NCBI RefSeq assembly: GCF_001831475.1
Contig: NZ_CP017688.1
Span: 2,170,001-2,234,000, forward strand
Direction: 5' to 3'
DNA length: 64,000 nucleotides
Source of the DNA: Flavobacterium crassostreae
Lineage (GTDB): Bacteria > Bacteroidota > Bacteroidia > Flavobacteriales > Flavobacteriaceae
Every line of letters starts with the position of its first letter. Within the stretch, counting starts at the first letter, position 1. The notes beneath the pieces are model-generated. The model had not been told where the DNA came from. It did no database searches and saw only the letters and a program-made list of their open reading frames with translations. The position numbers were made by a program, and so were the translations under genes. Shown here piece after piece: positions 1-9,041 of this stretch.

Positions 1-408
1 ATTCCCGCATGTATTTGGTTTTTACGCAGAGAAAAAGCCAACCACAGCCGTGAAGTACTGTTTATTGACGCTAGTGAACTAGGTTTTATGAAAGACCGAG
101 TACACCGTGATTTGGCTCATGAAGACATGGACTTAATTACAACTACGTATCACAATTGGCGTAAAAGTGAAAACTACCACAACATCAAAGGTTTTTGCAA
201 ATCTGCAACTATTGCCGAAATAGAAAAACACAACCATGTTTTAACACCAGGGCGTTATGTAGGCATTGAAGCCGTAGCAGACGACGGAATCCCTTTTGAA
301 ACCAAAATGGAAGCATTGACTACTACCTTAAAAGAACAAATGGACAAAGAAGTAGCACTGAATAACGAAATAGCTACACAATTAGCTAAAATTGGATTAT
401 CGTTATGA
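1..408 (+). CDS. hsdM: Type I restriction-modification methyltransferase subunit HsdM (3' end)
   Basis: This is the C-terminal part of a type I adenine methyltransferase; the 5' end lies outside the window. The frame is open from base 1 and reads IPACIWFLRREKANHSREVLF, the segment after the NPPF catalytic motif in HsdM proteins, followed by the VLTPGRYVG motif typical of the HsdM C-terminus. A C-terminal helix (about the last 40 residues) would contact HsdS. The stop overlaps the hsdS start (ATGA), so translation is probably coupled. HsdM uses S-adenosylmethionine to methylate the site chosen by HsdS. Confidence 0.93.
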   Translation: MPACIWFLRREKANHSREVLFIDASELGFMKDRVHRDLAHEDMDLITTTYHNWRKSENYHNIKGFCKSATIAEIEKHNHVLTPGRYVGIEAVADDGIPFETKMEALTTTLKEQMDKEVALNNEIATQLAKIGLSL

Positions 409-1637
409 GTGAAGTGAAAAACATACCTGAGGGTTGGGTGGAATCATCCTTGAGTGAAATTGCCCTAGTAAATCCAAGAGAATCAATATCTAAAGGATCT
501 ATTGCAACAAATATTCCAATGGACTGTATAGATTCATTTTCAAAAAAGATTCAACGCTATTATTCAAAAGGATTTGAAGGCGGTACAAAATTTAGAAACG
601 GTGATACTTTATTAGCAAGAATAACACCTTGTTTAGAAAATGGAAAGACCGCTTTTGTAGATATTCTTTACGAAAATGAAATTGGATTTGGATCAACTGA
701 ATATTTAGTTTTTAGAGAGATTAAAGAAAAAAGCGATAAGCATTTTATATATTATCTTTCTATTTCACCAAGATTTAGAGAAATTGCAATAAAAGCAATG
801 AGTGGAACTTCTGGAAGACAGAGAGTTCAAACAGATATGCTAATAAATCACAAATTTTATCTTCCAAAATATGAAGAACAAAAATCCATAGCCGCAATCC
901 TAACCGCTTTTGATGATAAAATTGAATTACTACAAGCCCAAAACAAAACCCTAGAAGAAACGGCACAAACTATTTTTGCTGAATGGTTTGGGAAATATCA
1001 AATTGAGGATGAATTGCCTGATGGTTGGAGAGTTGGGAAGTTATCAGAAATAGCAAATTTAAAATCTGGTTTTGCATTTAAAGCAGAAGATTTTATTGAA
1101 GAATCAAATTATAAAGCAATAAAAATTAAAGATTTAAAAGGAAATGGAAACATTAGTTTAACTGATGTTTCAGCAATTACCGAAGAGATTACAAAATTGG
1201 ACAGAGTTCAATATTTCAAATTAAATGAAGGAGATATTTTGTTAGCAATGTCTGGAAATACTACAGGTAAGATTGGTGTTTTACCATCATCAGACAATGA
1301 AATTTATTTAAATCAGCGAGTTGGTAAATTTTTTATGAAGCAAAATAAATACAATAGCTTCTTGTATAATTTTTTAATGTCTGGTTCTTTTGAAGAGAAA
1401 ATATTAGCTATGGGATACGGAAGTGCTCAACCAAATATCAATCCAAGTCAGATTGAAAATATTGAGATTATATATCCTGATGAGACCAAAATGATTGATT
1501 ATTTAAATATTTCAAATCCAATTTTTGAAAAAGTATTAAAAAACAACACCCAAATCCAAACCCTCACCAAAACCCGTGATGAATTATTACCAAGATTAAT
1601 GAGTGGAGCCGTGCGGGTAAATGAATTTAAAAAATAA
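405..1637 (+). CDS. hsdS: Type I restriction-modification specificity subunit HsdS
   Basis: A 410-residue DNA-recognition subunit with two target recognition domains. TRD1 spans about 1-165 and TRD2 about 205-370. They are separated by a conserved helical spacer (IAAILTAFDDKIELL.., about 165-200) that is echoed at the C-terminus (QTLTKTRDELLPRLMSG). Each TRD opens with a GW-x5-L-x-EIA-like motif (GWVESSLSEIALVNP; GWRVGKLSEIANLKSG), typical of the family. The start overlaps the hsdM stop by 4 bases. Length is normal for HsdS. The recognition sequence cannot be read from the protein. Confidence 0.95.
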   Translation: MSEVKNIPEGWVESSLSEIALVNPRESISKGSIATNIPMDCIDSFSKKIQRYYSKGFEGGTKFRNGDTLLARITPCLENGKTAFVDILYENEIGFGSTEYLVFREIKEKSDKHFIYYLSISPRFREIAIKAMSGTSGRQRVQTDMLINHKFYLPKYEEQKSIAAILTAFDDKIELLQAQNKTLEETAQTIFAEWFGKYQIEDELPDGWRVGKLSEIANLKSGFAFKAEDFIEESNYKAIKIKDLKGNGNISLTDVSAITEEITKLDRVQYFKLNEGDILLAMSGNTTGKIGVLPSSDNEIYLNQRVGKFFMKQNKYNSFLYNFLMSGSFEEKILAMGYGSAQPNINPSQIENIEIIYPDETKMIDYLNISNPIFEKVLKNNTQIQTLTKTRDELLPRLMSGAVRVNEFKK

Positions 1638-1641
1638 ACCT

Positions 1642-2658
1642 ATGAAAGATAAATCTATAATTCGTTCTTCATCGGCAGAATATCTAACATTTATTGCCGC
1701 AACTGGCCAAGGTGGTGTAGAGGCAGTTTATGCAGATGAGAATATTTGGCTTTCCCAAAAAATGATGGGAGCGTTATATAATGTAAATGTAAGAACCATT
1801 AACGATCATCTTCAAAAAATATTTAACGACAGTGAATTGCAAAAAGATTCAGTTGTCCGAAATTTTCGGATAACTGCCACAGACGGTAAAAACTATAACA
1901 CACAGCACTATAATCTCTCTGCAATTATTGCAGTGGGTTACAAAGTAAATTCAGAACGAGCCATACAATTCCGAAAATGGGCAACAACAATCGTACAAGA
2001 GTTTACCATAAAAGGGTTTGCCATGGACGACGAGCGGTTGAAAAACGATGGCACTATCTTGGGTAAAAAATATTTTGAAGAGCAATTGCAACGCATCAGA
2101 GAAATACGGTTGAGTGAACGAAAATTTTATCAAAAAATAACCGACATATATGCAACTGCCATAGATTATGATTTGAATGCAATAAGTACCAAACGTTTTT
2201 TTGCAACGGTTCAAAACAAACTACATTGGGCAATACACGGTAAAACCGCAGCCGAAGTTATTGTAGATAGAGCTAACCACCAAAACGAAAACATGGGATT
2301 AACCACATGGAAAGATGCTCCAAAAGGTAAAATTCAAAAATTTGATGTAAGTGTTGCTAAAAATTATTTATCAGAAAGCGAAATGCAACAATTACAACGT
2401 TTAGTGTCTGCTTATCTTGATATTGCTGAAGATATGGCAATTAGACAAATACCCCTAACTATGGAAGATTGGGAAAGTAAATTGAATAAATTTATTGAAG
2501 CTACCGATAGAGAAATATTGCAAAACACAGGCAAAGTAACCGCAGAAATTGCAAAAGCGCATGCCGAAACCGAATTTGAAAAATACAGAATAATTCAAGA
2601 CCGATTATTCGAAAGTGATTTTGATAAGGCAATAAAACGATTACAAGACAATGAATAA
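1642..2658 (+). CDS. rhuM: RhuM family protein inside the hsd operon
   Basis: A 338-residue protein resembling the RhuM (virulence protein) family: N-terminal DNA-binding-like part with WLSQKMMGALYNVNVRTINDHL and the family signature YNLSAIIAVGYKVNSERAIQFRKWA. RhuM genes often sit beside or within type I R-M operons; their role is not settled. The start chosen is the ATG at 1642, just after the hsdS stop; an in-frame ATG at 1621 would overlap hsdS and is also possible. The 3' end overlaps hsdR by 8 bases, so it is co-transcribed. A link to R-M control is inference from position. Confidence 0.85.
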   Translation: MKDKSIIRSSSAEYLTFIAATGQGGVEAVYADENIWLSQKMMGALYNVNVRTINDHLQKIFNDSELQKDSVVRNFRITATDGKNYNTQHYNLSAIIAVGYKVNSERAIQFRKWATTIVQEFTIKGFAMDDERLKNDGTILGKKYFEEQLQRIREIRLSERKFYQKITDIYATAIDYDLNAISTKRFFATVQNKLHWAIHGKTAAEVIVDRANHQNENMGLTTWKDAPKGKIQKFDVSVAKNYLSESEMQQLQRLVSAYLDIAEDMAIRQIPLTMEDWESKLNKFIEATDREILQNTGKVTAEIAKAHAETEFEKYRIIQDRLFESDFDKAIKRLQDNE

Positions 2659-5600
2659 TTTAACCGAAAACCACATAGAACAAGCACTAATTGGGCAATT
2701 GCAACAGCAAGGCTACACCTATTTTTATGGTCCTGATATCGCACCTTACAGCAACAATCCCCAAAGAGAAAACTTTGCTTCGGTTGTTTTAGAGAATCAT
2801 TTTAAGGATTGTTTGAAAAAACTAAATCCTAACGTACCTGAGTCGGCTCGAGTGGAAGCATTTCAAAAAGTCATAAACTTGGGTACCGAAGATATTATGG
2901 AAAACAACGAACGTTTCCATAACCATCTAACCAATGGCGTTACAGTAGAATATACAAAAGGCGAAAATACTATTGGTATTCCGGTTACATTATTAGATAC
3001 TGAAAATATAGAGAATAATAGTTTTTGGGTTGTCAATCAATTAGTAGTCAAAGAAAACAACACCGAAAAACGGTTTGATGTTGTACTATATATCAACGGT
3101 TTACCCTTAGTTTTTATAGAATTAAAAAATGCTGCCGATGAAAAAGCAACAGTACTAAAAGCATTTCAACAAATACAAACCTATAAAAAAGCGGTTCCTA
3201 GTGTTTTTTATTACAATGCACTTTGTATCATTTCTGATGGTATCGATGCCAAAGCATCAAGCGTCTCTGCTCCTTTTTCCAGATATTTACCTTGGAAAGC
3301 GCCTAAGCATAATGACAGCGAAGTAAAAACCGAGTTGCAAATTCTAACGCAATATATGTTAGATAAAAAAACGTTGGTAGAACTCATTCGCTACTGTACT
3401 GTTTTTGAATCGGACGAAATAAAAGACCAGAAAACAGAATTAATTTTTCAAACAAAAGTTAAAAAAGTAGCGGCTTATCATCAATATTACGCAGTGCAAA
3501 AAGCCGTAGCACAAACCATACGAGCGACACACAGTACAGATGGCGACAGAAAAGCAGGTGTAGTTTGGCACACACAAGGAAGTGGAAAGTCATTAACAAT
3601 GGTTTTTTATAGCGGACAAATTATTACGCATCCACTAATGGAAAACCCAACCATTGTAATGCTTACAGACCGCAACGATTTAGACGACCAATTGTTTGGC
3701 ACCTTTGGTAATTGCGTGGGTTTACTGCGTCAAAAACCCATTCAAGCCCAAAATAGAGAACACATTAAGGAACTATTAAAGGTTTCGGGTGGTGGCGTAA
3801 TCTTCACTACTATTCAAAAATTCTCTCCAGAAACAGGTAATGTTTACGATACTTTATCCGAACGAACTAACATAGTTGTAGTTGCTGACGAAGCGCACCG
3901 CAGTCAATATGGTTTTGCAGGAAAAGAAGTTGAGACCGAAAAAGGTATGGAAACCCGCTATGGCAATGCAAAGTATTTGCGTGACGCCTTGCCTAATGCT
4001 TCTTACATAGGGTTTACGGGAACGCCAATAGAAAAAGAAGATAAATCAACACCAGCAGTTTTTGGGGATTATATTGATGTTTATGACATCAAGCAAGCCG
4101 TTGACGATGGAGCAACAGTGCCTATTAGTTATGAATCCCGTTTAATAAAAATTAAACTAGACGATGCGACCACAGCAACCATCGATGCTGAAATTAATGC
4201 CATCGCTGATGCTACTGAGGAACAATTAGAAAAAGCCAAACAGAAAGTGGCTACTATTGATGCAGTTGTAGGGCATCCAGACCGTTTGAAGGATATTGCC
4301 AAAGACATCGTTACCCATTTTGAAAAACGTCAAGAAGTGTTTGAAGGAAAAGCGATGATCGTTTGTATGACAAGAACGATTTGCGCCAAGCTTTATCAAG
4401 AAATTATAACCTTAAAACCAGATTGGCATAATACCGATCAAGACAAGGGGAAAATAAAGGTTGTAATGACCAGCACTTCAGATGATGTTGCATTGTTACA
4501 ACCACACCATACCACAAAAAAACAGCGTAAAGATTTAGCAACAAGGATGAAAGATCCTAGCGATGAACTAAAACTCGTTATTGTTAGGGATATGTGGCTT
4601 ACTGGATTTGATGCACCAAGTTTGAATACGATGTATGTTGATAAAAAAATGCAAGGTGCTAATTTGATGCAAGCCATTGCAAGAGTAAACCGAGTTTATA
4701 AAGACAAACCAGGAGGATTGATTGTAGACTACATTGGTATTGGTCAAGATTTAAGAAATGCGATGGCAATTTATTTGCAAAGTGGCGGTGAAGGAACACC
4801 AATATTTGATATTAAGGAAGCTATTGCAGGGATGAAAGAGAAGTTTGAAGTGGTAGAGCAAATGTTTAATGGCTATGACTTTAAAGTGTATTTTAAATCA
4901 GAAACCGCTCAAAAGCTACAAGTATTATTAGGAGCTCAAAACTTTATTCTTTCGAGTGAAAAATTAAAAGAACGATTCTTAAAAGAAGTAACTTTGTTAT
5001 CAAGACTATTTGCAATGTCTATCCCTAGTCCTGATGCTGACAGGATTAAAAATGGTGTAGCGTTTTTTCAAGCCGTAAAATCAAGAATAAATAAGTTTTC
5101 TAGTAATGGCGTGAAATCAGATTATGAAGTAGAAACCGCTATAAAACAAATCGTAGACGAGGCACTTTCAAGTGATGGCGTTATTGATATTTTTGAAGCT
5201 GCAGGAATCAAAGCGCCATCTGTTGGTATTCTATCCGATGAATTTTTGTTGGAAGTAAAAAACATGCAACAAAAAAATGTTGCGTTTGAACTACTCAAAA
5301 AATTATTAAGTGACGAAGTAAAAGTTCGCAAAACAAAAAATCTAGTTCAAGGAAAAAAGTTTTCTGAAATGCTAGAATCAGTTGTAAAGCGGTATCACAA
5401 CAATCAGATAGACTCAGCACAAGTTTTAGCAGAGCTCTCAGATATTGCCAAAGAAATGCAATTAGAGGATAAAAAGTCAGATGATTTAGGTTTAACAGCT
5501 GCCGAATATGCTTTTTACAGTGTTTTAAAAGACAATGACTCTACATCTTTCTTAGAGGATGACAAAATGAAAGATTTGATTCATACTATAGTTGATGTAA

Positions 5601-5776
5601 TCAGAAAAAATGCAACAGTAGATTGGAGTAAACGAGATGACGTAAGAGCGCAATTGCGATTAACAGTAAAGAAAATCTTAATGCGTTATGGTTATCCTCC
5701 AGACGTTGCTAAAATGGAAGCGGACAGAGTAATTGCTCAAAGCGAAAGCTTGGCAGATGTTTTTTCCAGACAATAA
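2651..5776 (+). CDS. hsdR: Type I restriction endonuclease subunit HsdR
   Basis: A 1041-residue motor and nuclease subunit. The N-terminal HSDR_N nuclease domain carries the PD-(D/E)XK residues (FDVVLYINGLPLVFIELKN, about 140-158). The SF2 translocase has Walker A HTQGSGKS (about 305-312), Walker B DEAHRS (about 412-417), motif III FTGTP and motif VI QAIARVNRVY. It has full length for the family and no internal stop, so the R-M system appears intact. It cleaves DNA after ATP-driven translocation when the HsdMS target is unmethylated. It is the last intact gene of the operon. Confidence 0.96.
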   Translation: MNNLTENHIEQALIGQLQQQGYTYFYGPDIAPYSNNPQRENFASVVLENHFKDCLKKLNPNVPESARVEAFQKVINLGTEDIMENNERFHNHLTNGVTVEYTKGENTIGIPVTLLDTENIENNSFWVVNQLVVKENNTEKRFDVVLYINGLPLVFIELKNAADEKATVLKAFQQIQTYKKAVPSVFYYNALCIISDGIDAKASSVSAPFSRYLPWKAPKHNDSEVKTELQILTQYMLDKKTLVELIRYCTVFESDEIKDQKTELIFQTKVKKVAAYHQYYAVQKAVAQTIRATHSTDGDRKAGVVWHTQGSGKSLTMVFYSGQIITHPLMENPTIVMLTDRNDLDDQLFGTFGNCVGLLRQKPIQAQNREHIKELLKVSGGGVIFTTIQKFSPETGNVYDTLSERTNIVVVADEAHRSQYGFAGKEVETEKGMETRYGNAKYLRDALPNASYIGFTGTPIEKEDKSTPAVFGDYIDVYDIKQAVDDGATVPISYESRLIKIKLDDATTATIDAEINAIADATEEQLEKAKQKVATIDAVVGHPDRLKDIAKDIVTHFEKRQEVFEGKAMIVCMTRTICAKLYQEIITLKPDWHNTDQDKGKIKVVMTSTSDDVALLQPHHTTKKQRKDLATRMKDPSDELKLVIVRDMWLTGFDAPSLNTMYVDKKMQGANLMQAIARVNRVYKDKPGGLIVDYIGIGQDLRNAMAIYLQSGGEGTPIFDIKEAIAGMKEKFEVVEQMFNGYDFKVYFKSETAQKLQVLLGAQNFILSSEKLKERFLKEVTLLSRLFAMSIPSPDADRIKNGVAFFQAVKSRINKFSSNGVKSDYEVETAIKQIVDEALSSDGVIDIFEAAGIKAPSVGILSDEFLLEVKNMQQKNVAFELLKKLLSDEVKVRKTKNLVQGKKFSEMLESVVKRYHNNQIDSAQVLAELSDIAKEMQLEDKKSDDLGLTAAEYAFYSVLKDNDSTSFLEDDKMKDLIHTIVDVIRKNATVDWSKRDDVRAQLRLTVKKILMRYGYPPDVAKMEADRVIAQSESLADVFSRQ

Positions 5777-6070
5777 TATTCAACAAGTTTAGATTTATCA
5801 CAATCGGATTTGATTCGTAATTTCATATTAATGGACTTACCTCCAAAAGACCAAAACAGAATTTTTGAAACCATCTGGAACCCTATTGAAGAAAATGCAA
5901 AAGACCTAATAAAACAAAGCTCCTTAGTTTCAGAATTCATAAGAGATTACCTAACGCTACGCAATAAGAAAATACCCAATAAAAACAAAGTTTACGCAGA
6001 GTTTAAAAGCCTGTATTCAAACAAAAAAGAGGATGCTTTTTTGACCCCTATAAAACAAGACTATTATTGA
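5777..6070 (+). pseudogene. DUF262-family gene fragment
   Basis: An open frame directly after the hsdR stop reads SLDLSQSDLIRNFILMDLPP.. and later FIRDYLTLRNKKIPN.., characteristic of the N-terminal DUF262 (GmrS/DndB-like) domain found in anti-phage nucleases. There is no start codon or upstream part of the domain; only about 95 residues remain. Its last residues (LTPIKQDYY) are encoded by a sequence nearly identical to the end of the insertion sequence at 41650. I read it as a gene remnant cut at both ends, possibly from a lost defence gene next to the R-M operon. Confidence 0.7.
6039..6069. repeat. Solo insertion-sequence end (remnant)
   Basis: About 30 of 31 bases match the left end of the complete IS3-family element at 41650 (TTTTGACCCCTATAAAACAA, then GA-TATTATTG). 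No transposase follows. It marks an old insertion or an IS-mediated deletion that truncated the DUF262 gene. Confidence 0.7.
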
Positions 6071-6106
6071 AAAGTAAACGTTAAGTTTCTATATTACATA
6101 AATTAA

Positions 6107-6143
6107 ATGCGGTGAACAACAACCCTATTCATCGCATTTTTTT
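6107..6143 (+). terminator. Rho-independent terminator after the hsd operon
   Basis: Stem ATGCGGTGA / TCATCGCAT (one G-U pair) with a 13-base loop, followed by seven T residues. Confidence 0.65.
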
Positions 6144-6462
6144 GGCAGAAATTATAAAAACATCCCCATTCTACTTTCCAACAAATCCAAATATTTCTCC
6201 TTCATTTCAATGGAAAGAAAAAAAATTTCAAGCAACTCCTTCCATTTTGGCGTGGCTTTATTGATTTGTTTCAAAATAGTTGCTAGTATCTTTTTATAAA
6301 AACAGGATCGAATATAAATTAATATTAAAATACTTTGTATTCCAGAAACTATTTTAAGAAGAAAAATCAAAGAAAACAAACGGAATTATGCTTATATTTA
6401 GAACTTTTGTTTGGAAGTCGGATATATTAAAAATTACAACCACTAGATTTAAACCATAAAAA
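6144..6462. other. Intergenic stretch without a convincing gene
   Basis: AT-rich spacer between the hsd operon terminator and the next gene. A 75-codon frame on the - strand exists but has no recognisable domain or ribosome binding site, so I do not call it. No repeat or RNA gene was seen. Confidence 0.5.
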
Positions 6463-7452
6463 ATGACCACTAAAAACACCAATACTACCAACTACACTGC
6501 GGATATCTTGGGTTCAGGTTTTGAAAAATTAACGCTACTATTTCCAGACGATTATGAGGGCAAAGTACACGCCACGCTAGTTAGACGCAAGAGTAACTTG
6601 CAAACTACCAAAGCAATATTGTACATCCATGGGTTTAATGATTATTTCTTTCAACAACAAATGGCCTTAAAATTCAATGAACAGGGCTATCATTTTTATG
6701 CTCTAGATTTAAGAAAATATGGCCGTTCTTTGTTGCCGCATCAAAAACTCAATAACGTGCGTTCTCTCTCAGAATATAATGCCGAGATAGATACTGCCTT
6801 ACAAATTATCCAATCCGAGAACAACCAACAACTTATCCTAAAAGGCCATTCTACCGGCGGTCTCATAATAACCAATTATGCTATAAACCATCCAAATAGC
6901 ATTTTGTTTGATGCCTTGATATGTAACAGTCCATTTTATGAATTTAATTTAAATTACATAGAACGAAAAATAGGCATTCCGTTGCTATCCTTTTTGGGCA
7001 AGTATTTTCCGAATATTGCAGTAGATGCAGGTTTATCTAATTTGTATGGCTATAGTTTACACCAAAAAAAGCATGGCGAATGGATCTATTCTCTCGCTTG
7101 GAAACCTCATGCTATTCCAAAAGTCAATTTAGGTTTTTTGAGAGCCATACATCTAGCCCAAAACAACATCCAAAACCACCCTAAATTAGGGGTTCCTATG
7201 TTGGTTCTGTACAGCAGCCGTTCTATTTTTGAAAAAAAATGGTCCGAAAATTTCTTGAAAAGCGATGCCGTTCTAAACGTGAAACATATTGAAAAATACG
7301 CCAAGCAAATTAACGGAAACGTTGCCACTTGTGAGATACAAAATGCCTTACATGATGTACTATTGTCTGCTAAACCAGTACGAGAAAACGCCTACCAAAA
7401 AATAGCTGCTTGGTTAGAAACACTACCCAATACAACTCCAAAGACCCAGTAG
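6463..7452 (+). CDS. Alpha/beta hydrolase (monoacylglycerol lipase/serine aminopeptidase type)
   Basis: A 329-residue cytoplasmic hydrolase of the Hydrolase_4 group. The oxyanion segment YIHGFNDY (about 54-61) and nucleophile elbow GHSTGG (Ser130) are clear; a late LHD (about residue 300) would supply the catalytic His. No signal peptide is seen. The group includes monoglyceride lipases and lysophospholipases, but the substrate cannot be read from sequence. The gene stands alone and converges on the helicase gene 5 bases downstream. Confidence 0.88.
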   Translation: MTTKNTNTTNYTADILGSGFEKLTLLFPDDYEGKVHATLVRRKSNLQTTKAILYIHGFNDYFFQQQMALKFNEQGYHFYALDLRKYGRSLLPHQKLNNVRSLSEYNAEIDTALQIIQSENNQQLILKGHSTGGLIITNYAINHPNSILFDALICNSPFYEFNLNYIERKIGIPLLSFLGKYFPNIAVDAGLSNLYGYSLHQKKHGEWIYSLAWKPHAIPKVNLGFLRAIHLAQNNIQNHPKLGVPMLVLYSSRSIFEKKWSENFLKSDAVLNVKHIEKYAKQINGNVATCEIQNALHDVLLSAKPVRENAYQKIAAWLETLPNTTPKTQ

Positions 7453-7457
7453 AGGCT

Positions 7458-8882
7458 TTATTCCAAAAAGCTATCCTCTTTAAATCCAATTAAATACAGT
7501 TTGCTCTTGGCACGGGTCATGGCGGTATACAACCATCGGATGTAGTCCCGATCTATACCATTGGGCAAATAGGGTTGCTCTATAAAAACCGTATTCCACT
7601 GTCCTCCTTGGGATTTGTGACAGGTTATGGCGTAAGAAAATTTGACTTGTAGCGCATTAAAATAGACGTTAGCTTTTACTTTCTGGAATTTTTTATATTT
7701 GGTAGTTTCAGATTCGTAGTCCTTCATAACCTCTTCGTACAATCGGTTGGATTCTTCGTAGGTCATTGAGGCAGATTCGCTGGAAATGGTATCCAGCAAC
7801 AAAACGGTTTCTAAGGGTTTTTGATTAGGATAATCGATCATGCGTATTTTTACACTCGCAAATTTAAAACCATATAATTCCTGAATTTTAAATATTTCGA
7901 GTATTTCAATAATATCGCCATTGGCAATAAAACCAGCTTCGTCTGCATCTTTGAGCCAAAAATAATTGTTTTTGACTACCATCAAAAAATCTCCAGTGGC
8001 AAGAGCACTTTCTTTGTCCAGAATTTTAGTTCTAATTTGTTCATTATATTGGTTGGCTCTTTTGTTAGAACGCACAATAAATGCAGTGTCTTCAATACTG
8101 TAGTTGCCATAAGCAGCATGGATTGCATCCTGAATGTCGTACCCATCGGTCAAACGCACAATATCCTTAAACCGCTTGACATCAAATTTAAAATCTGTTA
8201 TAAAAGCCTCGTTCAACACCAATCGCAGCTCTGTAGCATTGTATAATATGCCCGAATCTTGTTCTTGACGCATCACTTCATCCAACTCAATATGTGCTAT
8301 TTCTTTGTTATAATGCAACCCTAGTGATTGGATGTCTAAGGCAGGACTAAGGTCTAAATTTACTGGTGGAAGTTGTGCGGTATCTCCCAGCAAAATCATT
8401 TTGCAATTGGTGCCAGAATACACATAAGTGATCAAATCCTGTAACAAAGAACCATTTTCATATAATTTAGAATCCGAGTTAGAATCCGAAATCATAGAAG
8501 CCTCATCTACAATAAATATGGTGTTTTTGTGCTTGTTAGCTTGTAAAATAAATGAGACTCCTCCGGTAGAGGATTTTTTTGGAAAATAGATTTTTTTATG
8601 AATCGTAAAGGCTGGTTTTTCGGAATAATTTGCAATCACCTTGGCCGCACGACCTGTAGGTGCCAGTAAAACATACTTTTGATGGAGCTCCAATAGGTTG
8701 TTTACAATAGTAGAAATAACTGTAGTTTTGCCCGTTCCAGCATAGCCTTTGAGCACAAAAATGGTGTCGTTGGAGGTGTCGGTCAAAAAAATAGCGATTT
8801 TTTGAAAAAAAATATCCTGGTTATAGGTAGGAATAAACGGAAATTTTTTTTGCAAAAGGCTATAAAACGCAGAAGAATTCAT
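7458..8882 (-). CDS. RecD-like ATP-dependent DNA helicase (SF1)
   Basis: A 474-residue SF1B helicase. Walker A GYAGTGKTT (about 46-54), Walker B DEASM (126-130), motif III LLGDTAQLPP, and the C-terminal UvrD_C2 motif YAITCHKSQGGQW with YTAMTRAKSKL (motif VI). It corresponds to the short AAA_30/RecD2-type helicases common in Bacteroidota, lacking the long N-terminal region of full RecD2. It likely acts in DNA repair. Its promoter lies at 8911-8937 on the - strand. Confidence 0.9.
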   Translation of the reverse strand: MNSSAFYSLLQKKFPFIPTYNQDIFFQKIAIFLTDTSNDTIFVLKGYAGTGKTTVISTIVNNLLELHQKYVLLAPTGRAAKVIANYSEKPAFTIHKKIYFPKKSSTGGVSFILQANKHKNTIFIVDEASMISDSNSDSKLYENGSLLQDLITYVYSGTNCKMILLGDTAQLPPVNLDLSPALDIQSLGLHYNKEIAHIELDEVMRQEQDSGILYNATELRLVLNEAFITDFKFDVKRFKDIVRLTDGYDIQDAIHAAYGNYSIEDTAFIVRSNKRANQYNEQIRTKILDKESALATGDFLMVVKNNYFWLKDADEAGFIANGDIIEILEIFKIQELYGFKFASVKIRMIDYPNQKPLETVLLLDTISSESASMTYEESNRLYEEVMKDYESETTKYKKFQKVKANVYFNALQVKFSYAITCHKSQGGQWNTVFIEQPYLPNGIDRDYIRWLYTAMTRAKSKLYLIGFKEDSFLE

Positions 8883-8910
8883 GGTATTTGGGTTAGGGCA
8901 AAGTGAGGCT

Positions 8911-8937
8911 CAAATATAGCAAGTAATTTTGCAGCAA
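8911..8937 (-). promoter_or_regulatory. Promoter of the RecD-like helicase gene
   Basis: On the - strand: TTG (8937-8935), 16-base spacer, TATATTTG (8918-8911), an exact match to the Bacteroidota -7 element TAnnTTTG, 29 bases before the start codon. Confidence 0.6.
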
Positions 8938-9008
8938 CCACCTAATTTGGGTATAAATCCCCTCAGAAATGCCATAAAACTATTCCTGAATTTAACGCAG
9001 AATCTTTG

Positions 9009-9016
9009 TAACTTTG
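9009..9016 (+). promoter_or_regulatory. -7 element upstream of mutS2
   Basis: TAACTTTG matches TAnnTTTG and sits 25 bases before the mutS2 start. The same octamer precedes uvrA. No good TTG is present at -33. Confidence 0.5.
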
Positions 9017-9041
9017 CTACTTTACTTTTTTACCATAAAGA

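Noticed and set aside
6152..6379. 75-codon frame on the - strand
   Set aside because: No domain, no good ribosome binding site, low-complexity composition; likely chance.
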